Source: a virus. Taken from it: a stretch of DNA of 46,321 nt. The stretch covers positions 1-46,321 of the IMG/VR virus record IMGVR_UViG_3300020439_000012, one strand, 5' to 3'. Position 1 is the stretch's first letter, and each line of letters begins with the position of its first letter. The notes under the pieces were generated by a model that searched no databases, was not told where the DNA came from, and saw only the letters and a program-made list of their open reading frames with translations. Both the position numbers and the translations under genes were made by a program. Shown here one piece after another: positions 22,760-31,471 of this stretch.

Positions 22760-22947
22760 CACTCCTTCACAACAATCTTCGTTCATACTATGAAGGCAAT
22801 TTTGCCCTGATGCACCATCATAAGTGGAACATCGAACATATTGATAATTTAATGCCTTGGGAAAAAGAAATTTATATCAACATGTTGATGCAATTCCTAA
22901 AGGAGGAAGAAAAACGAATGAAGGAGCAGCAAGCAAAAGGTGGCTAA
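22753..22947 (+). CDS. 51: gp51 baseplate hub catalyst, apparently made as gp26-gp51 fusion
   Basis: After a slip at 22747-22753 the reading continues RLALLHNNLRSYYEGNF, ALMHHHKWNIEHIDNLMPW and EKEIYINMLMQFLKEEE, stopping at 22945-22947. This is the pattern I associate with cyanophage gp51: hydrophobic helix, HHKW, then MPWEKEIYI. The -1 frame is closed by TGA at 22732 and contains no ATG, GTG or TTG until ATG 22810, which would lose the conserved N-terminal helix. So the natural product is probably the fusion, as with lambda gpG/gpGT. It lies immediately before the tape-measure-like genes, overlapping the next start by 8 bases. Confidence 0.65.
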   Translation, partial: RLALLHNNLRSYYEGNFALMHHHKWNIEHIDNLMPWEKEIYINMLMQFLKEEEKRMKEQQAKGG

Positions 22948-25858
22948 ATTACAAGTCTATAAATTTGTAAATCCTGGTTCAGTAGGTGCCAATGCACCTG
23001 CTCCAGTCGCTGCTGCGAGTAAAACTACTTTAGCATTAAACAGAACGGGAGCAATTGCATCCAGTATCGGTGAAATGGTACAGGATCTGGAGAAAATTGC
23101 TCTTAAAGGTCAAACATTACAAAAGACTGAAGAAATCCTGGCACGCAAGAGAAAGCGTCGGGAAATGGATGCTGCTGCTGAAGAGGCACAGGAATTAGAA
23201 AAACTAGAAAAAGGAAAGGTAAAACCTAAGAAGGATAGTAAGACTAAGAAAGGTATAAAAAAATCGTTTGGTTGGTTAGAAAGTTTCTTTGGACCGATCG
23301 GTAGTCTTTTAATGAAGGTTGCCACTCTGGGCATTATTACAGAGACTTTAAAATATCTGTCAGATCCTGAAAAGAAACAACAGATTGTAACTTTTTTAGA
23401 GAAAACACAATTTGTTTTTGAAAAGTTATATGGATTTGCTAAAGGTCTAACTACAACTTTCTTAGACGGATTCTCAGCATTGATGGATCCTAATTCAGAC
23501 TTTGGTACTCGTCTGAAGGGTCTTGGAAAGGTGATGCTTGGCATCACAGCACTGAAGTATTTGATGAATCCATTCAGTTTAATTACTGATATTCTTGGTA
23601 TCATCGATCTTCTAAGTCTTGGTGGAGGGACAAAGCAACCAAAGAACCAACCAAAGTCGAAGACACAAAAGAAACCTCCTGGAGTAGATCCTAAAACTAA
23701 GAAACCACCAGGTAGCACTACTACAACACCAAAACCGCAAGTAAGACCCCAGACTACGTTTACTGGGATTGAAGATAGTGCTTTAAATTCACCACAAAGA
23801 AGAATAGGTGACAATATTTCTAAACAGCATGGTAATGCTGCTAGAAATGTATATAACCAAAGATATAATCAATTAATCTCTGAAGGTGTTTCTCCATCTC
23901 AAGCAGCAGCGCGTGCTAAAGCAGATGTAGCAAAGAGAATTAGTAAAGGGCAGATTAAATCTGCACCTAAACTGGGTAGTCTATCTACCAGAAGTAATAG
24001 GATTACTGCGACTTTATTAGGTGAAAGCAACGAACAGGCAGCAAAATTAGCAGGATCTTCCATCTTCAAGAAGGGAATTGATAAAGCAACACAACGTTTC
24101 TTCCTGAAGATTCTTGGCATGGGCGGTGTCAAGGCTCTGAAGAAAGTTTTTAACAGAATTCCTGTCATTGGTCCTCTGATTACATTTGCACTTAACTGGG
24201 CAGCAGGTGAATCGATTGCCAAGTCTTCTGCTATGGCAGTTGGTGCAGGTATTGGTGAACTGCTTGGAACTTGGGCGGGTGGTGCTATTGGTGCTATTGG
24301 TGGTCCAGCAGCACCTCTCACAGTTCCTATCGGTGCCTTTATTGGAGGTGTGCTCGGTAGTCTTGGTGGTGAAGCACTTGGTGGATGGTTGTTTAGCACT
24401 ATCACTGGAGAAGGTGGTGGATCAGGTGGTCTTGGTGCTGTAGGCGAATCCCTGATGGGAGCAGTCAAGACTTTATTTACTGGTGAGTTCTGGACACAAA
24501 TTGGTCAAGGTATAGCAGAATTCTTTGGTAATGTAGTCAAGGGGATTGGCGGTCTGTGGAACATGTTAGGTTCCATGGCAGAATTCCTAGGTGTCAAAAA
24601 TTTCTTTGATGCCCTTTGGGAGGAACTCGGCAGCATTGCTGGTTCGATGTTCAAGGTGATGAAGTATCTCGCCAATCCACTTAACTGGTGGAAAATTGGT
24701 GGCGAGTTATTCAAAATAACAAAACAACTTACCAAACTATTTGTATTCCCTGGTCCTATAGGTTTTATTTGGGAGAATGCTATTCAACCATTCTTCGCGA
24801 ATGTTGGAAAACTTTGGGCACAAAGAGATAGGTTCTTTGATTTCTTAATGCAACCAGGAACGTTCCAACAAACGTTTGGTGCAAAATATGATCCAAGTCA
24901 GACTTCTCCTCAAGCAAAAGGATCTCAAGACAGACAAGCACATTCTGGCGGCGGACTTGTACAACCTCAACAATTATTCCTTGGTGGTATTGTCAAAGGT
25001 ATTAAGAAAGCGGTAAGTGGTGTAGGTAAAGCAGTTGGTAGTATTGTAAGTAACCCTATTGTTCAGACTGCTGCGTCGTTTATTCCTGGTGCTGGACCTA
25101 TCATAGCAGGTGTTAATGCAGTTGCTGGTCTTGCCAGTGGTAATCCCATGGGTGCTATCACTCAAGGTCTCAGCATGATTCCTGGAGTAAGTGGAATAAT
25201 GAGTCAAGTTGGCAATTTCATGGATTCGCCACTTGGAGGAATTGCATCAAACTTGCTGGGAGGAAACTTTGCTGGTGCTATCACTGGTGGATTAAACATG
25301 ATCAACCCAGCATTAGGTGCCATTGGAGGTAATCTGATGAGTGGCAACTTTATGGGTGCTCTCAGCGGTGGATTGAACATGATCAATCCTAATCTTGGTG
25401 GTATTGCACAGCAATTAGCAGGTGGTAACTTCGGTGGTGCTATTCAGAATGCATTCAACTCTTTTGATATTGGTTCTAAACTTGGAAGTTTTGGTGGAAC
25501 TGTATCTGCATTTGTGAATAGTGGATTCGATGCAATGACTGGTATGCAAGCAATGGCAGATCAGTTTGGTGCTGGTGGTATCTTCCGAGGTATTACTAAT
25601 GCTATAGGTGGAGATTATTCATCTGCAATTAGTGAGATTGGTTCCGATCTCGGTATCGATCCTAAGATTTTGGGTGTAGCAAGTTCTGCTACAAAAGAAA
25701 TGATGAAACCTGGTGGTTTATCTGCTGAATATGTAATGAACACTGCTATAGACATTGTTCCTGTTCCAGTTGTTCTTGAGAAAATTGTTCCTATTCCTCA
25801 AGCAGTGCCCATAAATAACGTTAGAACTATTGTTCAACATGCTGCCTCAGGGAGATAA
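22940..25858 (+). CDS. Tape-measure-like tail protein 1
   Basis: 972 residues from GTG 22940 (AAGGAG upstream). Layout: YKFVNPG start, a coiled-coil-like Lys/Glu segment (about 50-105), hydrophobic helices (about 110-225), a Pro/Lys/Thr linker (about 230-275), glycine-rich hydrophobic stretches (GIGELLGTWAGGAIGAIGG), and a C-terminal third with repeated GGNFxGAIxGGLNMINPxLG units (three or more). This is the look of tape-measure proteins. Position straight after the frameshifted chaperone pair supports that. T4 gp29 is shorter, so direct homology is unproven. Confidence 0.6.
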   Translation: MAKLQVYKFVNPGSVGANAPAPVAAASKTTLALNRTGAIASSIGEMVQDLEKIALKGQTLQKTEEILARKRKRREMDAAAEEAQELEKLEKGKVKPKKDSKTKKGIKKSFGWLESFFGPIGSLLMKVATLGIITETLKYLSDPEKKQQIVTFLEKTQFVFEKLYGFAKGLTTTFLDGFSALMDPNSDFGTRLKGLGKVMLGITALKYLMNPFSLITDILGIIDLLSLGGGTKQPKNQPKSKTQKKPPGVDPKTKKPPGSTTTTPKPQVRPQTTFTGIEDSALNSPQRRIGDNISKQHGNAARNVYNQRYNQLISEGVSPSQAAARAKADVAKRISKGQIKSAPKLGSLSTRSNRITATLLGESNEQAAKLAGSSIFKKGIDKATQRFFLKILGMGGVKALKKVFNRIPVIGPLITFALNWAAGESIAKSSAMAVGAGIGELLGTWAGGAIGAIGGPAAPLTVPIGAFIGGVLGSLGGEALGGWLFSTITGEGGGSGGLGAVGESLMGAVKTLFTGEFWTQIGQGIAEFFGNVVKGIGGLWNMLGSMAEFLGVKNFFDALWEELGSIAGSMFKVMKYLANPLNWWKIGGELFKITKQLTKLFVFPGPIGFIWENAIQPFFANVGKLWAQRDRFFDFLMQPGTFQQTFGAKYDPSQTSPQAKGSQDRQAHSGGGLVQPQQLFLGGIVKGIKKAVSGVGKAVGSIVSNPIVQTAASFIPGAGPIIAGVNAVAGLASGNPMGAITQGLSMIPGVSGIMSQVGNFMDSPLGGIASNLLGGNFAGAITGGLNMINPALGAIGGNLMSGNFMGALSGGLNMINPNLGGIAQQLAGGNFGGAIQNAFNSFDIGSKLGSFGGTVSAFVNSGFDAMTGMQAMADQFGAGGIFRGITNAIGGDYSSAISEIGSDLGIDPKILGVASSATKEMMKPGGLSAEYVMNTAIDIVPVPVVLEKIVPIPQAVPINNVRTIVQHAASGR

Positions 25859-25861
25859 TTG

Positions 25862-28726
25862 ATGGCAACCATTTCAAAAACTAGCAAGATTAATTTCTAT
25901 AAGTTCGTTAATGTAGAAAAAGTATCTGTTGATGCTAATGACACAAAGAACGAACCTAAAAGAAGAGCAAAGTTAGTAAAATCTATTAACAACAATACTC
26001 AAGCAGTGAATAATCTGGGTGCTACCCTGAATTCAATTGCTGGAATGGTTGCTGGTTTGAAGTCTGCCATGATCGGTAGATTGGAATTGCAAGAGAAGCA
26101 AAAGAAAAAGTTTGACGCTGAATATACAGAACCGAAAAAAGATAGGAAACTGGTTAGTTTTGTAGGACAACTTGTAACTGGCACAGGTAGTTTCTTTGAA
26201 GCTATCATGAAGATGTTTGGGGGTTTGTTCAAATTATTTGTTGTTGTACCTGCACTCAAATGGTTAGCTGACCCGAAAAATAAACAGAAAGTTATTGGTA
26301 TTTTAGAAGGTATTGCTAAGGTAGTCAAGTTTATTTTTGACTGGGCAAAATTTGGTGTCGTTAATACTATTGAAGGATTATATAAACTTTTATCTGATGA
26401 TACTAGTTGGTGGGAAAAACTAAAAGGTTTTGGACAAGCATTTGTTGGATTAGGTGCATTGTTCCTTGGATTGCGTTGGTTGAGCAATCCTTTAAAAATT
26501 ATTACGGATTTTGGTGCCGTCCTCAAATTGTTTTATAATGGCCTTGTGAGAGGCAAAGCAAGCCTTATAAAAAGAGCTTTGAGGTTTGGACTTAATCCAA
26601 AGACTCTATTAGCTGCTGGCGTCATCACTGCAGGTGTCATGACGTACCTATCAAACCAAGAGGGTTCTGCACAGGATGAAGATGCTGCAGCTCAAGGCAA
26701 ATCTCGTCAGCAGGAAATGTCTGAGGAGAAAAGTGGTGGTGGATTTAATGTCTCCGAACCTTTCAATGTTTTCTCTAGAGGTGGTAAAGTCCCCTCATTA
26801 AAAGGTTTCTCTCAGGGAGGATGGATCAATGGACCACAATCAGGATATCCCGTATCATTGGATGGAGGGAGATCAACCGCGTTTATCGGACATGGCTCTG
26901 AGTACGTCGCTAGAAAGAGCGATGGGGGAGCTTTCGTCGTTCCTTTTAATACTCCTGGAACAAAAACGCAACCCCACCTAACAGATAAACGACTGGGTGA
27001 AGCAAAAAGTTTAGGATATAAAGTTCCTGGATTTGCACAGGGTGGTAATTTAGATAAACAGATTTATTTCCACTGGACTGCTGGTGGATATAATTGGAAG
27101 AATGGTCCATATCACACAACTATTCAAGGTGATGGTAGTGCATATAGACACAAGGGTTATGATGAACATACTAACCATACTTACTACAGAAATCGTGGTA
27201 ATGTAGGTATCTCCATGGCAGGTATGAAGGGATGGGATTGGGACAACTATGGTCCTAAAAACATTCAACTTCAAAATATGGCAAAGGAAGCATCTAACGT
27301 TGCTCTAGACTGGGGATGGGAACCAAAACATATTAATATTAAGCGTGTAATGAATCACGCTGAAGCAGCATCAAATAAAGATGGTAGATCACCTCATGAT
27401 AATTATGGTCCTACTTGGTGGGGTGGTACTGGTGAGCGTTCTGACTTACATAAACTATCTAAGAATGAAGCAGATGGCAGTGGTGGTGATAAACTTCGTG
27501 CCATGGTTAAAAAATATTTGGCAAAAGGTGAGAGGTATAATATTCCTAGTGCTGGTGGACCTGCTACTGACAATACTGGATCTGGTTCTACTAGACAGGG
27601 CGGAGAAATTTCTGGTTCCAAAGAATTTGAATACTTACAAAAACTCGTTTTAGCAGAAGCAGGTGGAGAAGGTTTAATTGGACAGGCATTGGTTGCTAGA
27701 TCAGTTCTTAATAGAGCAGGACTAATTCAGGGCAATGTAGTTAATCCTGGAATGTTTAACGCAAAGTCTGGTAGTATCACTGACGTTATTAATGCTCCTG
27801 GTCAGTATCAACCAGTACCAGCATCTATTAATGGTAATGGTGATGGAAGTATCAATAAACCAAGAACTAAAGGACAGATGGACGCTGCAGCATCAGCGAT
27901 TAAAATAGCACAAAATCCTTCAGGTCTTAGGGGTAGTCTTGAGGCACGGGGATTAGGACCAGATCAGATCAATTATTTGTTAGCAGCAACTGGATTTAGA
28001 ACTGGTTCTGCAAAAAAAGATTCTTCTCAGAATGTCAACGTTGTTCAATTTGGTAATCATTTCTTCACTACTGCTGGCAATAAAAATCTACAAACACCAG
28101 TAAGTGAGATTGGTCCTGATGGTGGTACTAGTGGTCATAGAGGTTTAGATTCTCCTGTAGGAGATGCAGCAACTGAATCAAGTAAACCAAAAGTTAAAAT
28201 TAATTTAGGTCTCGGACCTGGATCTGATTCTAGATCTGGTATGGTGAGAAGGGGTGCTAGTTATGCACATTCAGTAGATGCCCTCATTAGACAGGCTCAA
28301 CAGGCAGATACTAATCAACGATTAGCAGCACTAAGAGGCGCAGTTCCTGGTGGTCCTACTGGTAATATGTCTAATTTAGGACCTGGAAAACGACCAGGTG
28401 CTAGTGATGTACAAAGACAGAGAGAATTGGCAAAACTAACTGAAGATAGAAATGCTGCCAAGGAAGGCATAAGTCAAAGAACTAGAGAGATGATTCAAGC
28501 TGTTATGGATCAGGTTGGAAGACAAAATGGTATGAATAGACAGCAGATTGGTGCTGCTCAGCAAGTGATTACACAACTAATGTCACAAGCGAGTGGACAA
28601 CAGGAACAACATATGATGACTAGTAGTATGAGTGGTCGGGGAACCAGTCGTGTCAACGGAGTACAACAAACATCTGCAAAGGCGTTGAATTCCAACCTAA
28701 ATCCAATTAAAGGTCTGATCAAATGA
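25862..28726 (+). CDS. Tape-measure-like protein 2 with amidase-like and SleB-like domains
   Basis: 954 residues from ATG 25862 (AGGGAG upstream). The N-terminus (INFYKFVN) and following helices resemble its upstream neighbour, so the two are paralogues. Residues about 395-530 look like a type-2 N-acetylmuramoyl-alanine amidase: IYFHWTAGG with His404, HTTIQGDGSAYRH, GNVGISMAGM, and RVMNHAEAA with His499. Residues about 590-740 look like a SleB-type cell-wall hydrolase: LVLAEAGGEGLIGQALVARS with Glu599, VLNRA, then NVVQFGNHFFTTAG. The remainder is Gln/Gly-rich. Probably cuts host peptidoglycan during DNA entry. It ends in an ATGA overlap. Confidence 0.7.
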   Translation: MATISKTSKINFYKFVNVEKVSVDANDTKNEPKRRAKLVKSINNNTQAVNNLGATLNSIAGMVAGLKSAMIGRLELQEKQKKKFDAEYTEPKKDRKLVSFVGQLVTGTGSFFEAIMKMFGGLFKLFVVVPALKWLADPKNKQKVIGILEGIAKVVKFIFDWAKFGVVNTIEGLYKLLSDDTSWWEKLKGFGQAFVGLGALFLGLRWLSNPLKIITDFGAVLKLFYNGLVRGKASLIKRALRFGLNPKTLLAAGVITAGVMTYLSNQEGSAQDEDAAAQGKSRQQEMSEEKSGGGFNVSEPFNVFSRGGKVPSLKGFSQGGWINGPQSGYPVSLDGGRSTAFIGHGSEYVARKSDGGAFVVPFNTPGTKTQPHLTDKRLGEAKSLGYKVPGFAQGGNLDKQIYFHWTAGGYNWKNGPYHTTIQGDGSAYRHKGYDEHTNHTYYRNRGNVGISMAGMKGWDWDNYGPKNIQLQNMAKEASNVALDWGWEPKHINIKRVMNHAEAASNKDGRSPHDNYGPTWWGGTGERSDLHKLSKNEADGSGGDKLRAMVKKYLAKGERYNIPSAGGPATDNTGSGSTRQGGEISGSKEFEYLQKLVLAEAGGEGLIGQALVARSVLNRAGLIQGNVVNPGMFNAKSGSITDVINAPGQYQPVPASINGNGDGSINKPRTKGQMDAAASAIKIAQNPSGLRGSLEARGLGPDQINYLLAATGFRTGSAKKDSSQNVNVVQFGNHFFTTAGNKNLQTPVSEIGPDGGTSGHRGLDSPVGDAATESSKPKVKINLGLGPGSDSRSGMVRRGASYAHSVDALIRQAQQADTNQRLAALRGAVPGGPTGNMSNLGPGKRPGASDVQRQRELAKLTEDRNAAKEGISQRTREMIQAVMDQVGRQNGMNRQQIGAAQQVITQLMSQASGQQEQHMMTSSMSGRGTSRVNGVQQTSAKALNSNLNPIKGLIK

Positions 28727-30096
28727 GTATTAAAAGAGAACAGGTTGGTGAAATTGATTTCACCCTGTTAGTTTATAGAAATGGTCAAAAACTTCAGAAC
28801 TCTGAAGGTAGTTATGACCTGAAAGAATTTGTCAGAGGATTTGAGATCTTTGAAAGTATTGAAAATGCCACTATAGAAGCATCATTTATCTTTGAAGATG
28901 CTGCTGGTCTGATTGGTGCTTTAACTGGATCTGAGCAGTTTTCTCTCAATATTGTTGGTACGATCGTCGATAAGAGTTATAATTTTAGAAGTTATGAAAT
29001 TGAATCTAGAACAAGAACTAATCAGGGTTCTGATGTATTCATAGTTAATTGTGCTTCTGATGAGTTTGTTCGTAATGAGGTTACAAATGTATTCGGAAAC
29101 TCTGAAGTTATCTTTAAGAATGGAACCGAAGCATCTCAAATTGTAAAACAATTAGTTAAAAATCAAAAATATCTTTCTAGTGGTAAAAAAGTATACTTGG
29201 AAGAGACTTTGAACGATCATCATTTTGTTGCTCCAAACTGGAGACCCTTTGATGCAATTTATTGGATTGCACAAAGAACTATCAGAAAGAGTCAATCAGG
29301 TGGTGGATTTCAAAATGGTTTTGCTTTTTTTGAAAATGGACTTGGGTTTAATTTTAAGTCTATTGACAAAATGATTGAGGATATTAACGATCAATCTCCT
29401 ACAGAAAAGACAAATACAAATACTGGAAAACCAAGATTGTATAGTTATTCATATAGTCCTAAGCGTGGCGATGATGGTGCTATGGACTCATACAAAATCA
29501 ATGCCTTAACCTTTCCAAGCGAAAGAAACTTTTTGGAAGGTTTGAGGCATGGTGCATGGTCTGGATTTAGTATTGGATTTGATCCTAATACTGTACCTAA
29601 CTCTAAGATGGGAACCAGTACAGATATGTCCGTTGATGCATATCGATATTCCCTGAAAGAGTTGTGGTCAAACATGTCTCACTTAGGTAAGAACTCTACA
29701 AATCCATTTGAAAAAGCAGATGATAATGTTAAAAATTTAGTTGATTATCCAAAGAGGGTTAGATATACTATCCTACCTAATCAGATTTTCGATCCTAAGT
29801 TTCAACAGAATGCAGACACTAACTATGAAGCATTGGTAGAACTTCAAGCATATCAGTGGATGAGATTTGAATCGTTGAAGACTATCAAACTTAGAATTAA
29901 AATTCCTGGTAATTTAGATCTGTATGCAGGTCATGGAATCAACATAGTTATACCTGCAACCACTAGAAGTGGTAGTAAAACTCAGATAGATAAAAAATAT
30001 AGTGGAAGATACATGATTGCTTCCTTGACACATAGTTCTACAGGAACTATCCTAGAGACGGAACTATTCCTGGTTAAGGATTCAGTTCTGAAATAA
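28723..30096 (+). CDS. gp27-like baseplate hub protein
   Basis: 457 residues (T4 gp27: 391). N-terminal IDFTLLVYRNGQKLQN, FVRGFEIFESIENATIEA, central NDHHFVAPNWRPFDAIYWIAQ and a C-terminal beta-domain with KIPGNLDLYAGHGINIVIPA and RYMIASLTHS. These are marks of the hub/gpD/VgrG N-terminal fold. In T4 a gp27 trimer forms the cup under gp5. Context beside tape-measure genes and upstream of gp5 supports it; the exact T4 name is inferred. Confidence 0.7.
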   Translation: MSIKREQVGEIDFTLLVYRNGQKLQNSEGSYDLKEFVRGFEIFESIENATIEASFIFEDAAGLIGALTGSEQFSLNIVGTIVDKSYNFRSYEIESRTRTNQGSDVFIVNCASDEFVRNEVTNVFGNSEVIFKNGTEASQIVKQLVKNQKYLSSGKKVYLEETLNDHHFVAPNWRPFDAIYWIAQRTIRKSQSGGGFQNGFAFFENGLGFNFKSIDKMIEDINDQSPTEKTNTNTGKPRLYSYSYSPKRGDDGAMDSYKINALTFPSERNFLEGLRHGAWSGFSIGFDPNTVPNSKMGTSTDMSVDAYRYSLKELWSNMSHLGKNSTNPFEKADDNVKNLVDYPKRVRYTILPNQIFDPKFQQNADTNYEALVELQAYQWMRFESLKTIKLRIKIPGNLDLYAGHGINIVIPATTRSGSKTQIDKKYSGRYMIASLTHSSTGTILETELFLVKDSVLK

Positions 30097-30123
30097 ATAG
30101 TAACGTATCAGTAGTATACAAAT

Positions 30124-30351
30124 ATGGAATCCATCGAACAACATATCGAGAAGGATAAGGAAATTCTCGATAATCCAAACACAAATCCTCAAATGCGTCG
30201 TCATATTGAAAGCGAACTGCATGATCTTGAGGAATACAAAGAGCACCATAAAAAGGAAATCGAAGCGGGTGACCATCATGACCCTACATACCTTGAGCTC
30301 TATTGCGACCAATTCCCATCGGAACCTGAATGCCTAGTGTATGACGATTGA
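30124..30351 (+). CDS. cp12: CP12-like Calvin-cycle regulator
   Basis: 75 residues. The C-terminal YCDQFPSEPECLVYDD carries the CP12 pattern YCx8CxxYD, with Cys61 and Cys70 spaced as in cyanobacterial CP12. The helical N-terminus has ELHDLEEYKEHH. The N-terminal Cys pair of classical CP12 is absent. CP12 joins GAPDH and PRK into an inactive complex in the cytoplasm, stopping the Calvin cycle. Phage CP12 with phage TalC is known to favour the pentose phosphate pathway. Overlaps cpeT by 11 bases. Confidence 0.88.
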   Translation: MESIEQHIEKDKEILDNPNTNPQMRRHIESELHDLEEYKEHHKKEIEAGDHHDPTYLELYCDQFPSEPECLVYDD

Positions 30352-30793
30352 TGATTTTTTATTAGGACACTGGACAAACAAATATCAAGCACAATCTTCT
30401 CCACATTGTTATGCTCAAGTAGAAACAATATGGGAGAAGATTGATGGTGGGTATCATTCAAAAAACTTTTATAGAAAGGATGGTCCCAGCAATCCATATC
30501 GAGAAAGATATCACAAACTCGTAGTCATCTCAGAAACTGAAGTTGTCTTTGAAAATTACGATCTAGACTGGACACGATCGGAAAATTGTGATATGATGTT
30601 CTCATTCGACGGCACTGCATGGCACGGACGTTTAGTCGGTGATAAATGCACTGGTGTTAAAGGATATCGTGTTGAATCTATGATGTCTCTCTATGGTACT
30701 AAATTACATAGTAGAGATAGAGGATTTAATACAAATGGAGAAATGGTGTGGGGATCTCACAATCCTTACAAATTTATCCGAACGGGAGATTAG
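30341..30793 (+). CDS. cpeT: CpeT/CpcT-type phycobiliprotein lyase
   Basis: 150 residues. Typical blocks: LLGHWTNKYQAQSSPHCYA start, NPYRERYHKLVVISE, ENCDMMFSFDGTAWHGRLVGDKC, then KLHSRDRGFNTNGEMVWGSH. T-type lyases attach or deliver phycoerythrobilin to phycobiliproteins, or assist as chaperones. Shorter than the usual 190-200 residue host form, as in other phage copies. ATG 30341 overlaps cp12, so the two are co-translated. The stop TAG is positions 8-10 of tRNA-Val. Confidence 0.88.
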   Translation: MTIDDFLLGHWTNKYQAQSSPHCYAQVETIWEKIDGGYHSKNFYRKDGPSNPYRERYHKLVVISETEVVFENYDLDWTRSENCDMMFSFDGTAWHGRLVGDKCTGVKGYRVESMMSLYGTKLHSRDRGFNTNGEMVWGSHNPYKFIRTGD

Positions 30794-30855
30794 CTCAGCG
30801 GTAGAGCACCTCGTTTACACCGAGATTGTCACAAGTTCGATCCTTGTATCTCCCA
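30784..30855 (+). tRNA. tRNA-Val (UAC)
   Basis: 72 bases: acceptor GGGAGAT/ATCTCCC, D arm GCTC/GAGC, anticodon loop TTTACAC (TAC), T arm ACAAG/CTTGT. One C-A mismatch tops the anticodon stem. Overlaps the last 10 bases of cpeT. Reads GUA. Confidence 0.92.
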
Positions 30856-30859
30856 TATT

Positions 30860-31471
30860 ATGAACATTCAGTATTTAAAAGAACCTTTCCCCCACATCAT
30901 TATTGACAATCATTATGATGATTGGCAACAAAAAGAAATTTGGGAAGAGTTAGATTATCTTACACATCCTAGTAGGATGGTAAAAAGTAGTGCTGGAGAT
31001 GGAGCACTATCTCCTGATGGAAAATTGCTTAAAGACAATTATGTTGTATGGGTAGATGATTTTTTCACTGACAGAAATCATTCTAGCATTTTAAGGAATA
31101 CTGCTAAAATGTATGAAAATGATCTGCAAATATTAAAAGATCATGGACACTGGTATTTTTCTGCACGAAATCTTTCTGCATACAATACTCAACTTTGTTA
31201 CTATGAAGATAGTAATTCATATAAACCTCATTGGGATGTTTCTATTGTCACAACTCTAACTTGGTTTTATAAAAAACCTAGAGCATTTAGAGGTGGAGAT
31301 TTAATTTTTCCTGAATTTGACTATAAGGTAGATCTAGACTATAATAGAACTTTGATCTTCCCATCTCCATTGATGCATGAGGTAACTCCTATCAAAATGA
31401 AACGACAAGGTGAAAAACTTGGTAGATATTGTATCAGTCAATTCATTATTTGTGAGCAAAATCAGCGATGA
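30860..31471 (+). CDS. 2OG-Fe(II) oxygenase
   Basis: 203 residues. A full iron triad is visible: His124-Trp-Asp126 (KPHWDVS), distal His173 (LMHEV), and Arg189 for 2-oxoglutarate (GRYCISQF). GGDLIF precedes the distal strand. Double-stranded beta-helix hydroxylase of the prolyl-4-hydroxylase-like group. The substrate cannot be told from sequence. It starts 5 bases after tRNA-Val and overlaps the next oxygenase start by 4 bases. Confidence 0.8.
   Translation: MNIQYLKEPFPHIIIDNHYDDWQQKEIWEELDYLTHPSRMVKSSAGDGALSPDGKLLKDNYVVWVDDFFTDRNHSSILRNTAKMYENDLQILKDHGHWYFSARNLSAYNTQLCYYEDSNSYKPHWDVSIVTTLTWFYKKPRAFRGGDLIFPEFDYKVDLDYNRTLIFPSPLMHEVTPIKMKRQGEKLGRYCISQFIICEQNQR

Noticed and set aside
22810-22947. 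gp51 starting independently at ATG 22810
   Set aside because: It would omit the conserved RLALLHNN helix upstream and has no Shine-Dalgarno; the -1 frameshift explains the whole conserved block better.
23110-23814. Long - strand open frames opposite the tape-measure-like genes (also 23899-24468 and 25999-26526)
   Set aside because: Pro/Phe-rich shadows of Gly/Lys-rich coding sequence, without ribosome sites or family patterns.
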